A stretch of DNA of 64,000 nucleotides, from assembly GCA_003996215.1 (NCBI GenBank), contig QJPP01005274.1:454130-518129 (forward strand), written 5' to 3'. This document shows, piece by piece, positions 48,168 through 59,714 of the stretch. Origin of the DNA: Jaltomata sinuosa. Taxonomy: Eukaryota > Streptophyta > Magnoliopsida > Solanales > Solanaceae. The notes under the pieces are model-generated. The model worked only from the letters and a program-made list of their open reading frames with translations, searched no databases and had not been told where the DNA came from. The translations under genes and the position numbers were made by a program. The first letter of the stretch is position 1. Each line of letters opens with the position of its first letter.

Positions 48168-48560
48168 GGTTGAACCCTAAAGCTAATCAAACAAGTCATC
48201 TATATGTGGCATCAGATACCTATTCTTCACAGTCACCTTATTCAGTTGCCGATAATCAATACACATCCGTATCGACCCATATTTTTTCTTCATAAACAGA
48301 ATAGGAGCACCCCAAGGTGATACACTTGGCCTAATAAAATCTTTATCTTACGAATCCTGGAGTTGCTCCTTAAGCTCTCTCAACTCAGCTAGAGCCATAT
48401 GGTAAGAAGAAATAGAAATGGGCCTGGTGCCCGACTCTAACTCGAGAGCAAAGTCAATATCTCTCTCAGGTGGAAGGCCTGGCAGGTCGGTAGATAACAT
48501 ATCTAGGAAATCTCTAACCACAGGAACTGACTCAGGGGAAGAAGGGTCAGCACTAGCTTC

Positions 48561-48759
48561 TCATACATATGCTAGATAAGCCAAACACCCGTGAGAAATC
48601 AATTTCCTAGCTCGAAGACAAGAGATGATCCTAGATGGCGTGTGGCTGACAGAACCCTGCCACACAACTGGGGATATGTCGGGCATGGCTATGGTAATGG
48701 TCTTGGCATAATAATCTAAAATCATATGATGAGAGGACAACCAGTCCATGCCCAGAATG
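48561..48759 (-). pseudogene. Element C: protease tail, truncated
   Basis: MDWLSSHHMILDYYAKTITIAMPDISPVVWQGS matches the end of the protease in element B. The active-site part is missing because the element is broken at 48759. Confidence 0.75.
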
Positions 48760-49231
48760 GACTACTCGAGGTCTAACGATTCAAGGAAAATCTGTAAGCC
48801 ACATTACATCCAAAATCAGATAAAAGTGAAGGATTATCCAAAAGCTAATAATTCAGAGGACATCTATAAGCCTCCTTTATCCAAAGTCGGATGATGTGTA
48901 GGATTACTCAAAAATGATAATTCGAGGGATATCTGTAAGCCACCACTTATCCAAATTCAAATGATGTGTAAGATTACTTGAGGCTTGACAATTAAGGGGA
49001 TATCCATAAGTCATGTCAATACGGATGATGCGCAAGACTTACCTAAGGTTAAGGTCATATGTAAAAAATTATTAGAGATGCAAGGGATATCATGTCAAAA
49101 AATGCTACAAGCTGTTACAAGGAATATTATATCTAGTTATGGATGAAGTATCATAGAGGGATACAAAGGTCATCATTCAAAGAATCATCACGTTCAACCT
49201 CCACGAAGGTAATCCTACCTGACAACTGTAA
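48760..49231 (+). repeat. degenerate ~70-bp tandem repeats (Tat/Ogre-like 3' UTR)
   Basis: At least three units of about 70 bp in 48830-49020 follow AGGATTACTCAAAAATGATAA...GATATCTGTAAGCC...ATGATGTGT. It is continuous, across the solo LTR, with the repeats from 51380 on. I read the whole as the hypervariable 3' untranslated region of a Tat-lineage element. The rest (49030-49231) is unstructured. Confidence 0.55.
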
Positions 49232-51379
49232 TGTAATACCCCAGAAACGTATTCAGTTGTTAAACTCAGAATCACAGAAAAATTTCAGCTCTTCGGGGTT
49301 TACGGGTCCAAACCATGGGCCATGGTCTAAACCACGGGTCGTGAAATAGAGCCGTGATTTAAGTCTGCCAAGTTCAGACTATGATCTAAGAACCACGAGT
49401 TGGTTCAACGGACTGTAGTTCTGTCTATGGCCTAGCCTATCAACTCTTGGTACAAGACCTAAGGACTGACTGATTCTCAAGAACCCCGAGTCAAATCTAC
49501 AAATTGTAGTTTGAACTACGGACCATCATGTTGACTCGTAGAACCTAATCAAAGGCCATTTATGTCCCCATGAATCACGACTTGGGTCTATGAATCATAG
49601 TCCATTCTACGGGTCCATCCTGTTGACCCGTAGTTTAGCTTCTGCAGCCTATTCCTTTGGCCAGGAATCGCGAATGGAAACCACGAGTCGTGGTTTGATC
49701 TACGACTCATGGAATCCATCTGTGGTCCCTGAAAGTCAACTTTTTCTAGCTTTTTCCTAATTATGTCCCAGGGGTATTTTAGTTATTTTCCACCCTTTTA
49801 ACCCCTAAGTAAGGTCGTTTTGGCCATTCTTAGCATGATTTCTAAACTTATTAGCCTAATTCCCTTCTCATTATCTCATTCATTTTCCAAAAAGGGAAAA
49901 TAACCTCTCCAAAGCTCAAAGTTCAAGCCTCCTTATCTTTTCAATTTCAGTTGGGTTAGCTTCAATCAAGGTATGTGGGTATTCAATAAGGGATTCCCTC
50001 CACCCTTATTCCCAAAACCCCAATCTTCTAAATTGAATTTATGGATTTCTAAATTAGGGTTCTTACTCAAATTGGGGAAAAAGTTATGGGTCTTCTCTTA
50101 AGGCATCAATTCATGATTTCTTACTACATATCTATGATTTAATTGAAGTTCCTCAGTTGATTTCAAAATTCCATATGTTGATGATGAAATTTATCATGAT
50201 TTCATTGAACTGCATGTCTTCAAGTAAAATTGGTATGTTTAGATAACATGACCTCTATTTTTATGAAATTGCATGTCTAATTCTTCAAGCTATGATATTA
50301 GAAAGGAAAGTATATCTTGAATTATGGTTTTGCAAAGCTTTAAGATTCATGACTTGTGAATTGCATGACATCAGATATGTCCTTATACTTTTCCAACAGT
50401 TTTGGACATTAGATATGTCTCTATGTTTTATGAAAGGTTTGGCATCCAGATATGTCTACCTAAGTTATGAACAGTTTTGACATCAGACATGTCACAAGTA
50501 TTATGAGTTATATGTATATATTTTGGAAGTAGTATTAGCACCGAGTTGGACAGAGTGAGAGTACCCTTAGTCCCAGAACTACGTGCCCCCATAGGTTCTA
50601 AGTCCCATCAGTTGGGCATCAGATTTAGTGATCACGCCACAGTTATGCCTTTATACCCTGGCAAGGTATATCGGGTCCTTTTGATGGGGCATATACATTG
50701 GATTCTATATAGCTCACATGGTCTATATTGATTAGAGAACCTCCCGTAGAAACAGTATCAGGTTTTAAAATGCATTGACTTTTTGCCTTCAAATTTCAGG
50801 ACTATTATGATTACTATGATATTTGTATAACTTGTTTTGGCATTGCATTGAGTCTCTTGCATTTCAGTTTTACACTTATAACATGATTTTAGCTTTACAA
50901 GTTTATTTAGCATGTTATCTCAGTTTCTTGTTTATCTCATATATTCTGTACATCCTATAGTACTGACACATTTTGCACTGCATCCTTTTACGATGCAGAT
51001 TAAAGCACCTGCCCTCAGACTCGTGGCTAGACTACGCCAGACCTTCAGCTGATTTTAGTGAGTCCTCATTATTCGAGGGCTAGAGATAGAGTATCGATCT
51101 TTATGTTTTCATTTCAGATTTCCGAGTTAGCTGGGGTCTTGTCCCAGTAACTCTTTATGACATTTAGAGGCTTTTCATACATAGACAGCATTCGAGTCTC
51201 CTCTTTGGATGTGTATTCCTATTCGACTTGATTATCTATACATTTTATTTCGGATCTTCCTATTATGTTTCCGCTTATCTATCGATTTATCTGAGTTATG
51301 CTATGACCAAGAGTTAACTTGGGACACTTGCAGTCTCGGGTCTCGTGTTACATCTAGGGGGTAGCCTCGGGTCGTGACA
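49232..51379 (+). mobile_element. solo LTR of the element A family, TSD TGTAA
   Basis: It starts TGTAATACCCCAGAAAC and ends CTCGGGTCGTGACA, 2148 bp. It is homologous to the element A LTRs in reverse orientation. TGTAA precedes it (49227-49231) and follows it (51380-51384). No internal region remains, so it is a solo LTR left by recombination between the two LTRs. Island 49300-49740. No gene inside. Confidence 0.95.
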
Positions 51380-51384
51380 TGTAA

Positions 51385-53809
51385 GGGTTATTATATTTAC
51401 TTATCATAAAGATATTACAAATGGCTACAAGGGCCACATTACTATGTTGGGTCGTCCACCCCATAAGTGCTCTATATATTTACTTACCCAATCAAGGGCC
51501 ATGTTGGGTCGTCCACCCTATAAGTGGTTTCTATGTTTACTTTTCCACTCGAGTGCCTATACTTGAAACTATGTTGGCTCATCCACCCCATAAGTGGCAT
51601 ATTCATGTGGAGAAGTCCACCTATTTTAGTATGTTTATATATTCACCAATGTGATGCTTACTTTGCTAGTTTGGGTTTTCCACCCTAAAAAGTGACCATT
51701 AGGCTAATCCCATGCCTATTTTGCTTTGTTTTTGCATTCGCCCTAAATTGCGATCATTAAGCTAACTTTGTCACTATGAGATACCTATTTTGCATTATCG
51801 AGTCATCCACCTTGTTACATTTAGATTATTATCGATCTATCCATCTCATTACAGTTAGATTATTATCTAGACATCCATCTCATTACAGTTGGATTATTAT
51901 CGAGTCATCCACCTTGTTACAGTTGGATTATTATCGAGCCATCCACCTCATTACAATTGGATTATTATCGAGCTATCCACCTTGTTACAGTTAGATTATT
52001 ATCAAGCCATCCACCTAATTATAGTTGGATTATGGTCGAGATATCCACCTCATTAAAGTTGAATTATCAACACTTGTAAGTCTCAACAATGGGAATGTGC
52101 AAAGTGTTCAAGTCGCAGCAATGGGAATATGCAACCTAACACTTGTAAGTCGCACAAATCAGAATGCACAAAGTGTTCAAGTCACAACAACGGGAATGCG
52201 CAATCTAACTCTTCCAAGTCACTGCAAAGTGTTCAAATTGCATCAATTAGAATGCATAATCTAACACTTCTAAGTTGCAACAACGGGAATGCACAAAGTA
52301 TTCAAGTTGCAACAATGGGAATGCGCAAAGTGTTCAAGTTGCAGCAACGGGAATGTGCAACTTAACACTTCTAAGTTGTAACAATGGGAATGCGCAAAGT
52401 GTTCAAGTTGCAGCAGTGGGAATGTGCAACCTAAAACTTCTAAGTCACAATAATAAGAATATGCAAAGTGTTTAAGTTGTAACAATGGGAATGTGCACAT
52501 CATAGCACTTTAGCTACAACAACGAGAATACACAAAGTGCCTAAGTCGCAACAATAGAAGTGCACATCAGGTACAACACTGCCATGTCGCGATAATGGGG
52601 ACGCACAAGAAGTCACAAGATCATCATGTACCACAAAGCACTGCTCTTCTATGTAACAAGCACCAGGAAAGAAGACATCTCCACCCGATGCAGAAGGTAC
52701 ACACAAGTGTCATAAGGGACATTACCTCTTAATGTTATTTACATTTTTCTACTAATAATCTTGTTTTTAATTTTGCTAAGAGCATCCAAAAGGATGAAAT
52801 TCTCAAACCAAAACTACAGGTGCAGACTACGTCAAAAGAAAGCAGCACAATATGGAATTTTTTCCTAGCAAAGAGTTGGGACATATTTAAAGAAGAAGGT
52901 AAGGCAAAGAAAACTATCTCCTAGAATTATGTTTCTACTAACACTCTTATCTTAAGATGTTTCTGAGAGCATCCGAGAGGATAAAATTCTCAAACCGAAA
53001 ATCACATGTGCAGATAACACTAAAAAAGACGTAGCACAATGTGAAACTTTCTCTTTGCAGCAAACTAAGACATAGTCTGAAGAGGGATATCAAACTCCTT
53101 AGACGCGAGATGGGGAATGACTTCCACCGCCATCAAATCACACCCATATCAGAAGGCATGTGGGTATTTTCTTGCTTTCTTAGTCCAGTTTTTCATCTAG
53201 TGTAATTTCTAAACACATATTAGAAGCAATACCCTTCTCTTTCAAATCCAGGTGACAAACACCTAGAGATTTAGAAATTATGTCCAGGTAAATTCTTACT
53301 TATGGGTGTGAAGTATGCCACATTCATAGTGGAGAGGTTGCAAGCCTCTTTTCTGTATCTCAATTCATTTGTTACTCAGTCTGAACCAAAGATCGTCTTA
53401 GCATAAAAGATTACCTTTTTAACCGATTTGATCAAACTACAAGCATCCTGATTCCCTGAGTCTCGAGATATGTAGGCGGGTTCTATGTTGAAAACTCGGT
53501 TATATTCCAAACTTCCCCCTAATCCCCCTCTCCAAGTTTTTTGGTCTCTCCCTAAACCAAAGTTGGGATGGCTTTTGAATTTTCTAAAATCGTGCGTAAA
53601 ATTGAGCATCTTGAACTACATGTGGCCTGAATTCTCATGTAACTTGAGATATGAGGAAATCCAATACCGGAGTCTGGACATAATTCCTTGATATTCATAC
53701 TAAAACCAATTAATTCTGAGAGATGAATTTGTGGTCGAACAAAATTAGGAACGTCAACTCCCTTTGCCCAGGATTCCTTGCATCCACCCTATCCAAAGGG
53801 AGGTGCAGT
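51385..53809 (+). repeat. tandem-repeat-rich 3' UTR of a Tat/Ogre-like element
   Basis: No gene. Successive arrays: TGGGTCGTCCACCCCATAAGTG units (51440-51680); about eight 34-bp units of GGATTATTATCGAGTCATCC (51797-52066); about 30-bp units of CAAGTTGCAACAATGGGAATG (52070-52600); and a diverged pair of GAGAGCATCC(A/G)AAAGGAT segments about 190 bp apart (52780-53070). The region ends in the purine-rich AAAGGGAGGTGCAG before the LTR at 53810. Such hypervariable 3' UTRs are known in Tat-lineage elements and can seed satellites. Confidence 0.65.
53796..53809 (+). other. polypurine tract before LTR at 53810
   Basis: AAAGGGAGGTGCAG immediately precedes TGTTGACACCC. It fixes the element as + strand and the repeats to its left as its 3' region. 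Confidence 0.7.
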
Positions 53810-54635
53810 TGTTGACACCCAATTTTTGCCCTCCATATTTTTAATTAATTTAGATCTTTTATTAATTTTAAATAATTTTAAAATATTATTTTATAAGATA
53901 AAATAATTTTCAAAACTAATTTGAGGTTAATTTCATGATTTTTAGGTGAAATAAATGTATTCTATATTTAATTATGTAGAATCACATAAGTATAACTTAA
54001 GAAAATATTTTAGAAATTATTTCGAGTGAAAATCACATTTTAAATTGAAGATGCTTCTTTATTCCTCAAAGTTATTTCTAATAAGAAATTAATTATATAA
54101 TTAGTTTCTTAGTTTTAGAAAAAATAATTATGTCTTATAAAATAATTATTCTTAATTGTTAAAACTTGAAGCTCGTCCAATTAATTACGAATTTAATTTA
54201 TCTCTATTTCAATTACGGCCTAATTTCTCTAATTAAGTTGTTTTGACTAAGTTTTAAACTCAATTTGGTTATTCCTCAAAATTATAACTGGCCACATTTT
54301 GCAAAGCAAGTGGCCAGCCTTAAAATTATTTTTTCTCACTATTTTCAGAACATTTGGCCCAAAGAAAATCAATTTCTAGCCCAATGTTTGCCCCATACCC
54401 GACCCAACTCTCTCATTCTCTCATCAGAATATTATATACACACCCATATATACATAATACACTTATACTTTCATATGCTCTTCCAAAGACCCCACGCACC
54501 TCACTCTCTCTTAAAATATCCCAAGAAAGACCGCACACACCTTCTCCTAACGCCTAGTACACCCACTATACCCCTCCATCTTCTTCTTCATTTCTTTTTG
54601 ACAGAAAACAAAACAAACCCTAACAGCAGCTTCAA
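53810..54635 (+). mobile_element. start of a Tat/Ogre-like LTR, right edge unclear
   Basis: TGTTGACACCCAATTTTTGCCC is a typical start for LTRs of this lineage in Solanaceae. AT-rich U3 sequence follows to about 54600. I find no TG...CA right end, so the LTR is probably cut by the MULE-like unit, whose left border may lie near GGGAAAATTAAT (54636). Small ORFs here (e.g. 54265-54657) lack motifs. Confidence 0.5.
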
Positions 54636-54915
54636 TGGGAAAATTAATCAAGGGTGACAAAATAGTTTCAAATTTAAGTTGTAGTGACTTAAGTTATTTT
54701 AATTGAGTAGAGGTGACAAAAATTATATTAGGAATTAATGGGTTTTGACTCATTTTCTGAGTTGCCCTTAAGTTTTTATTTTTACACTTTGACCCATGGT
54801 TGGGACCCATTCTCTTTTGGGAGAATTAAATAAAACCCTAACTACCTAAAATGGGAGGGGGGGAAACCGCCTCCCCTTCTTTTTCCTCGCGCCATTTCAC
54901 CATTTTCTCCATTGT

Positions 54916-55010
54916 TGTTGTTGTTGTTGTTGTCTTCTTCTTCATCATCATCATCTTCTTCTTCTTCTTCTTCTTCATCATCTTCTTCTTCTACTACTAC
55001 TGTTTGTCTT
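54916..55010. repeat. trinucleotide microsatellite (GTT/CTT/ATC)
   Basis: Runs of TTG, TTC and ATC triplets in sequence. They create a spurious Phe/Ile/Val-rich frame (54851-55108). They lie in the presumed 5' region of the mudrA pseudogene. Confidence 0.9.
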
Positions 55011-55189
55011 TGACATTATTGTTGTTATTGTTGCCGTTGCTGCTGCTACTGGACCAAATTTTTGGGCCAAATTTTGTTCGTAATCACTGGGCATTGCTTC
55101 ATAGGTGATTTTGGTAAGTAAAATAATAATTTTTAGTTCAATTTCTCATCTGGGTATATCTGCTATTTTTTCTGCAATTTTCAGTAACG

Positions 55190-55835
55190 TATCCAACAGA
55201 TGATCTGACCCATCTGTTGCAACAAATGACCTATCTATTGGATTCATGTTATAGCAGTTGAATCCAACAGATGACCTACCTGTTGGATCAAGCTATTGGT
55301 TCTGAACATGAATCCAACAGATATCTCATTTGTTGCAACAGATGAGTTATATGTTACAACGGATGAGTTATCTGTTACAACAGATGACCCATCTATTGCA
55401 ACAGATGAGATATTTGTTAGATCAAGCTACTGGTTCAGAACATGAATCCAAAAGATATCTCATCTATTGCAACAGATGGGTCATCCATTGCAACAGATGA
55501 CTTATCTGTTGCAACAGATGAGATATCTGTTGGATCAAGATACTGGTTCTGAGCATGAATCCAACAGGTAAGTCATCTGTTGCAATAGATAGATCATCTG
55601 TTGCAGCAGATGCCTCATCTGTTGCAATAGATGAGATATCTATTAGATCAAGCTGTTGGTTCTGAACATGAATCCAATAGATAAGTCATCTGCTATAACA
55701 GATGAGGTATCTGCTACAACAGATGATCTATTTGTTGCAATAGATGACTTACCTGTTGGATTCAGCTGATGTTTCTGAACATGTATCCAACATGTGAGTG
55801 ATCTGTTCCAACAGATGAGTTACTTGTTGGGACAA
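55190..55835. repeat. palindromic repeat array upstream of mudrA
   Basis: About thirty half or whole copies of ATCTGTTGCAACAGAT, a perfect 16-bp palindrome (18 bp when flanked by C and G), with GGATCAAGCTACTGGTTCTGAACATGAATCCAACAG spacer words recurring. Many are mutated by one or two bases. The array ends about 80 bases before the mudrA start. Confidence 0.85.
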
Positions 55836-55918
55836 TGATATAATTTTATTAGTATATAGCCACTCAACTTTACTATATTATTATTAATTTTAAAAAAAAA
55901 ATTCTTTAGGTATCATTA

Positions 55919-58235
55919 ATGGATGAATCAATAAGAATAGGGGTTGATTGTCATGGTGAATGGATCGAGAAGAACAATCGATTTATTTGGCATTGGAAGG
56001 ATGGTGACATGTTAGAGATGATAGCGATGATAGTCCAAAGATATGTGTTGTATGATGATTTTGTGAACTTAATCATCAGTTGTTGGGAATTAAATTGTCA
56101 ACCGAAAGATCTTGTCATCAGTTACATGCACAACTCTTTTGAAAATCAGAGGGTCTTGCCTTTTAAGATAAGGGATCAAGCTCGTTTGCGTGCTTATTTG
56201 AGTGATGCAGCTAGGCCCATTTTAAGGGTATACGTAATTGAAAAGCCAATAGAAAACCCCAATTTAGCTCAAGACCAACAAGATATGTTAAATGATGAGT
56301 TAGAGGATAGGGTAGATATGGATATTCCAGGTAATGGAAGTGGGGCTGAATTGGATAGTCCAAGCTGTGGGGATGACCAAACTCCTACACCTGATGTTGG
56401 GAGAAATACAGTGGGTAATTCTCAATCAACACAGTCTAGCCATGTGCAAGAGGATGAAACAGGTTTTTATAAGGGAATGACATTCAAGAACAAGTAAGAA
56501 CTAGCAACTTCATTGAAAATTGCTTGTTTGGAAAAAGATTTTAGACTCAAAAAGGTGATTAATTCGCGTAATGTGTAATGTTTTAGATGTGTACATTCGG
56601 AGTGGAAATGGTGGATTAGAGCTGTGAAACTTTTAAGTTTCGACAGATTTTGTATTACAACCTATGTAAATTATTATACGTGTGGTTCTGAGCATATAAC
56701 GAGTCATAATCTGTATGCCACAGTAAAAGTGATTGGTGAAATTTTCAAAAATAGGTTCCGCGAAGGTAAAGGCCCATCTACACAAGACATGAAACATTAA
56801 ATTCGTACAGAATTGGGTATTAAGGTGAGTTATTGGAAGATTTGGAAGGGCATGGAGATTGCAAAGTCTTTGGTTAGGGGAACACATGATCATGGGTATG
56901 CAGTGATTGATGCTTACCATTTTATGCTTCAGTCCGCAAATCCAGAAAGTAAGACAGCATTGAAAGTTGATCAAAATGGAAAGTTCAAGTACTTTTTTTT
57001 ATCCTGTGGGGCTTGGATACGTGGGTTTGAGCAAATGAAAAAAGTCATAGCCGTTGACGGGACATTCTTGAGGAGAAAGTATGAAGGAGTTTTATTTTTA
57101 GTTGTGGCACAAGATGCGGAGAATCATATTTTTCCGCTGGCATTTTGTGTAGTTGACAAGGAGTGTGATGCCTCATACCGATATTTTTTTGAACAAATGA
57201 GAAGCTATCTAGATGACACTGCTGATTTGTGCATAATGTTTTATAGGCATCCAAGTATCAAGAAGATGGTTTCAATTGTCTACCCTACAGCTCATTATGG
57301 TTGTTGCATAAGGCACCTTGGGGAGAATATTCAAAATAACTTTCACAATACGAAGGTCGTATCTCATTTTTATAAATCAGCAAAAGCGTACAAGATTGGT
57401 GAATTCAATGACCATTTTAATCAAGTAAGAGACATAATACCTGGAGCAGCCAAACTTCTTGAACGTGTTGGATTCCACAGGTGGATCAGGGCATTTTGTC
57501 TGGAAAATAGGTATAATATTATAAATTGAGTGATTTGTTTGATTTTACTGTTAATTATACCTTATTGATTGATTATTTATTTGTATAGGTATAATATTAT
57601 GATGACAAACATTGTTGAGTCGGTGAATGCAATATTCGACGTTGAAAGAAAATTTTCCATTGTCGCTCTATTTAATAAAATAAATAGGAGATTTGCACAA
57701 AAAATTCACGAGAGGCGTACGAAGTTTATCAACTCACCAACCATCTTTGTCCCTGAAATGGAAAAGAAAATAACAGAGTACGTCAATTTATGGAACAAGT
57801 TATTGGCTCATCAAACTGCCAACTACAGGTTCAGTGTCACCGGTCATGGTGAAGTTGCTATGGTCGATTTGCAAGAAAGATCTTATACATGTAGAGTATT
57901 TGATCTGGATAAAATACCATGTCCACATGCTATGGCAGCGCTTCGAGTCTAATATGGTGAAGACTTTGGTAGGCGGATTTATAAGTACTCATCCTCATAT
58001 TATATGGTGGAGAGATACATCATTGCATACTATGAGGAAATTCATCATGTGCCTTCTGAATAATCTTGGAATGTTCCTTTGGAGATTTTAGAGAGAGAAA
58101 TACCTCCTCCACATATTGACCCAAGCAAATCGGGAAGAAGGAGAAAAAAGAGAAGGTGTGGAGTCAGAGAATCATTTCCAATGAGAAAAAATAAGTGACG
58201 GTTGGCCACAAAAGAACTACATGCCCAGATCAAAA
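55919..58235 (+). pseudogene. mudrA-like: MuDR-like (MULE) transposase pseudogene
   Basis: It opens at ATG 55919, after a possible 3' splice site (TTCTTTAG). A variable N-terminal part (1-180) is followed by the DNA-binding domain from ETGFYKGMTFKN (about 181), the MULE domain from VIAVDGTFL (Asp380), the SWIM zinc finger (about 57880) and a CCHC knuckle remnant GHKRTTCP (about 58200, shifted frame). Stops lie at 56495, 56576 and 56798, and at 57950 and about 58062 in exon 2; the frame is otherwise kept. An intron of 78 bp (57511-57588) joins ...FCLENR to YNIMMTN. The second catalytic Asp reads Tyr442 (FYRHPSI) and the first SWIM Cys reads Tyr, so it is inactive. It cuts and moves MULE DNA in active relatives. 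Confidence 0.85.
57511..57588 (+). other. mudrA intron bounded by a 16-bp direct repeat
   Basis: The donor GTATAA and acceptor TTTGTATAG join the reading frame exactly. ATAGGTATAATATTAT occurs at 57507-57522 and again at 57585-57600, so the sequence spanning each splice junction is the same. Confidence 0.7.
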
Positions 58236-58429
58236 TGCTCCATAATTGTTAATGTTGCACTCATTTTTCCATTGTTGTAATAGTAATAGTATTGTTATTC
58301 TGAACTTGTTAGTACTTTTATATGATATTTCAATTGATGATGTTTGTGAACTTAACTCATTTATATATTGCAACTGATGGTGAAATTTGTTGAGAATAAT
58401 TAAATAGGTTGCTATAGATATTGGGAATA

Positions 58430-58700
58430 ATCAAACAGATTCAACATATGTTGCTTTTGATTCTACATCTGTTGCAACAGATGACCCATCTATTGCAACA
58501 GATGGCCCATCTGTTGTAAATCATCAAACAGATATAGACATTTGTTGCAACAGATGACTAATCTATTGCAACAGATGACCTATATGTTGGAAATAATCAA
58601 ACAGATATAGACATTTGTTGCAACAGATAACTAACTGTTGCAACAGATAACTCATCTGTTGGAAATTATCCAACATATATAGACATCTGTTGCAACATAA
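58430..58700. repeat. palindromic repeat array between mudrA and satellite
   Basis: ATCTGTTGCAACAGATG units alternate with TAATCAAACAGATATAGACA spacers. Same palindrome as 55190-55835 but a different spacer. Confidence 0.85.
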
Positions 58701-58705
58701 TATCA

Positions 58706-59707
58706 CTAATCATGGGTTAATTAAGCAATTCACATCAAATAAGTCAATTGATCCATATATTTAGGACACTACACTTAGTTGATCATGTAATTATTATGGA
58801 ATTCAATGAGATTATAATTGAAGTTGTTAATTGAAAGTCAATTATAGTTAAATAACTTTGTTTATTACTAATCATGGGTTAATTAAGCAATTCACATCAA
58901 ATAAGTCAATTGATCCATCTATTTAGGATCACTACACTTAGTTGATCATCTAATTATTATGGAATTCAATAAGATTGTAATTGAAGTTGTTAATTAAAAG
59001 CCAATTATAGTTAAATAACTTTATTTATTATTAATCATGGGTTAATTAAGTAATTCACATCAAAAAAGTCAATTGGTCCATCTATTTAGGATCACTACAC
59101 TTAGTTGATCATGTAATTATTATGAAATTTAATGAGATTGTAATTGAAAGTGTTAATTGGAGTCAATTATAGTTAAATAACTTTATTTATTGCTAATCAT
59201 GGGTTAATTAAGCAATTCACATCAAATAAGTTAATTGATCCATCTATTTAGGATCACTATACTTAGTTGATCATGTAATTACTATGGAATTCAATGAGAT
59301 TGTAATTGAAAGTGTTAATTGGAGTCAATTATAGTTAAATAACTTTGTTTATTACTAATCATGGGTTAATTAAGCAATTCACATCAAATAAGTTAATTGA
59401 TCCATCTATTTAGGATCACTACACTTAGTTGATCATGTAATTATTATGGAATTTAATGAGATTGTAATTGAAGGTGTTAATTGGACTCAATTATAGTAAA
59501 ATAACTTTGTTTATTACTAATCATGTGTTAATTAACTAATTCACATCAAATAAGTCAATTGATCCATCTATTTAGGATCACTACACTTAGTTGATCATGT
59601 AATTATTATGAAATTCAATGAGATTGTAATTGAATGTGTTAATTGGAGTCAATTATAGTTAGATAACTTTGTTTATTACTAATCATGGGTTAATTAAGCA
59701 ATTCAAA
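58706..59707. repeat. 162-bp satellite array, six copies plus a part
   Basis: Unit starts (CTAATCATGGGTTAATTAAG) lie at 58706, 58868, 59031, 59193, 59355, 59517 and 59679: periods 162, 163, 162, 162, 162, 162. Copies differ at few positions, so the array is younger than its flanks. The last copy breaks off at about 59707. It interrupts the palindromic array. No ORF. Confidence 0.95.
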
Positions 59708-59714
59708 TCAAACA

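Larger units (their letters stand above)
42223..48759 (-). mobile_element. Element C: 5'-truncated chromovirus related to element B
   Basis: It has a 3' LTR (42223-45682) and a pol region through the protease tail, then ends abruptly at 48759 inside protease (after ...CCCAGAAT, where element B continues). Gag, primer site and 5' LTR are absent. Homologous to B throughout, with many more stops. The right break joins tandem-repeat DNA. Confidence 0.85.

Noticed and set aside
51797..52066. Regular 34-bp repeats resembling a CRISPR array
   Set aside because: Direct tandem repeats without unique spacers, in plant retroelement DNA.
52129..52503. Overlapping frames on both strands with repeated NNGNAQSVQVA and LLQLEHFAHSHC motifs
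   Set aside because: Translations of a ~30-bp tandem repeat in a retroelement 3' UTR; no start context or relatives.
54851..55108. 85-residue Phe/Ile/Val-rich frame resembling a membrane protein
   Set aside because: Produced by TTG/TTC/ATC microsatellite runs.
58706..59707. Identity of the 162-bp array with tomato TGR1
   Set aside because: Only the unit length agrees; I could not compare the sequences.
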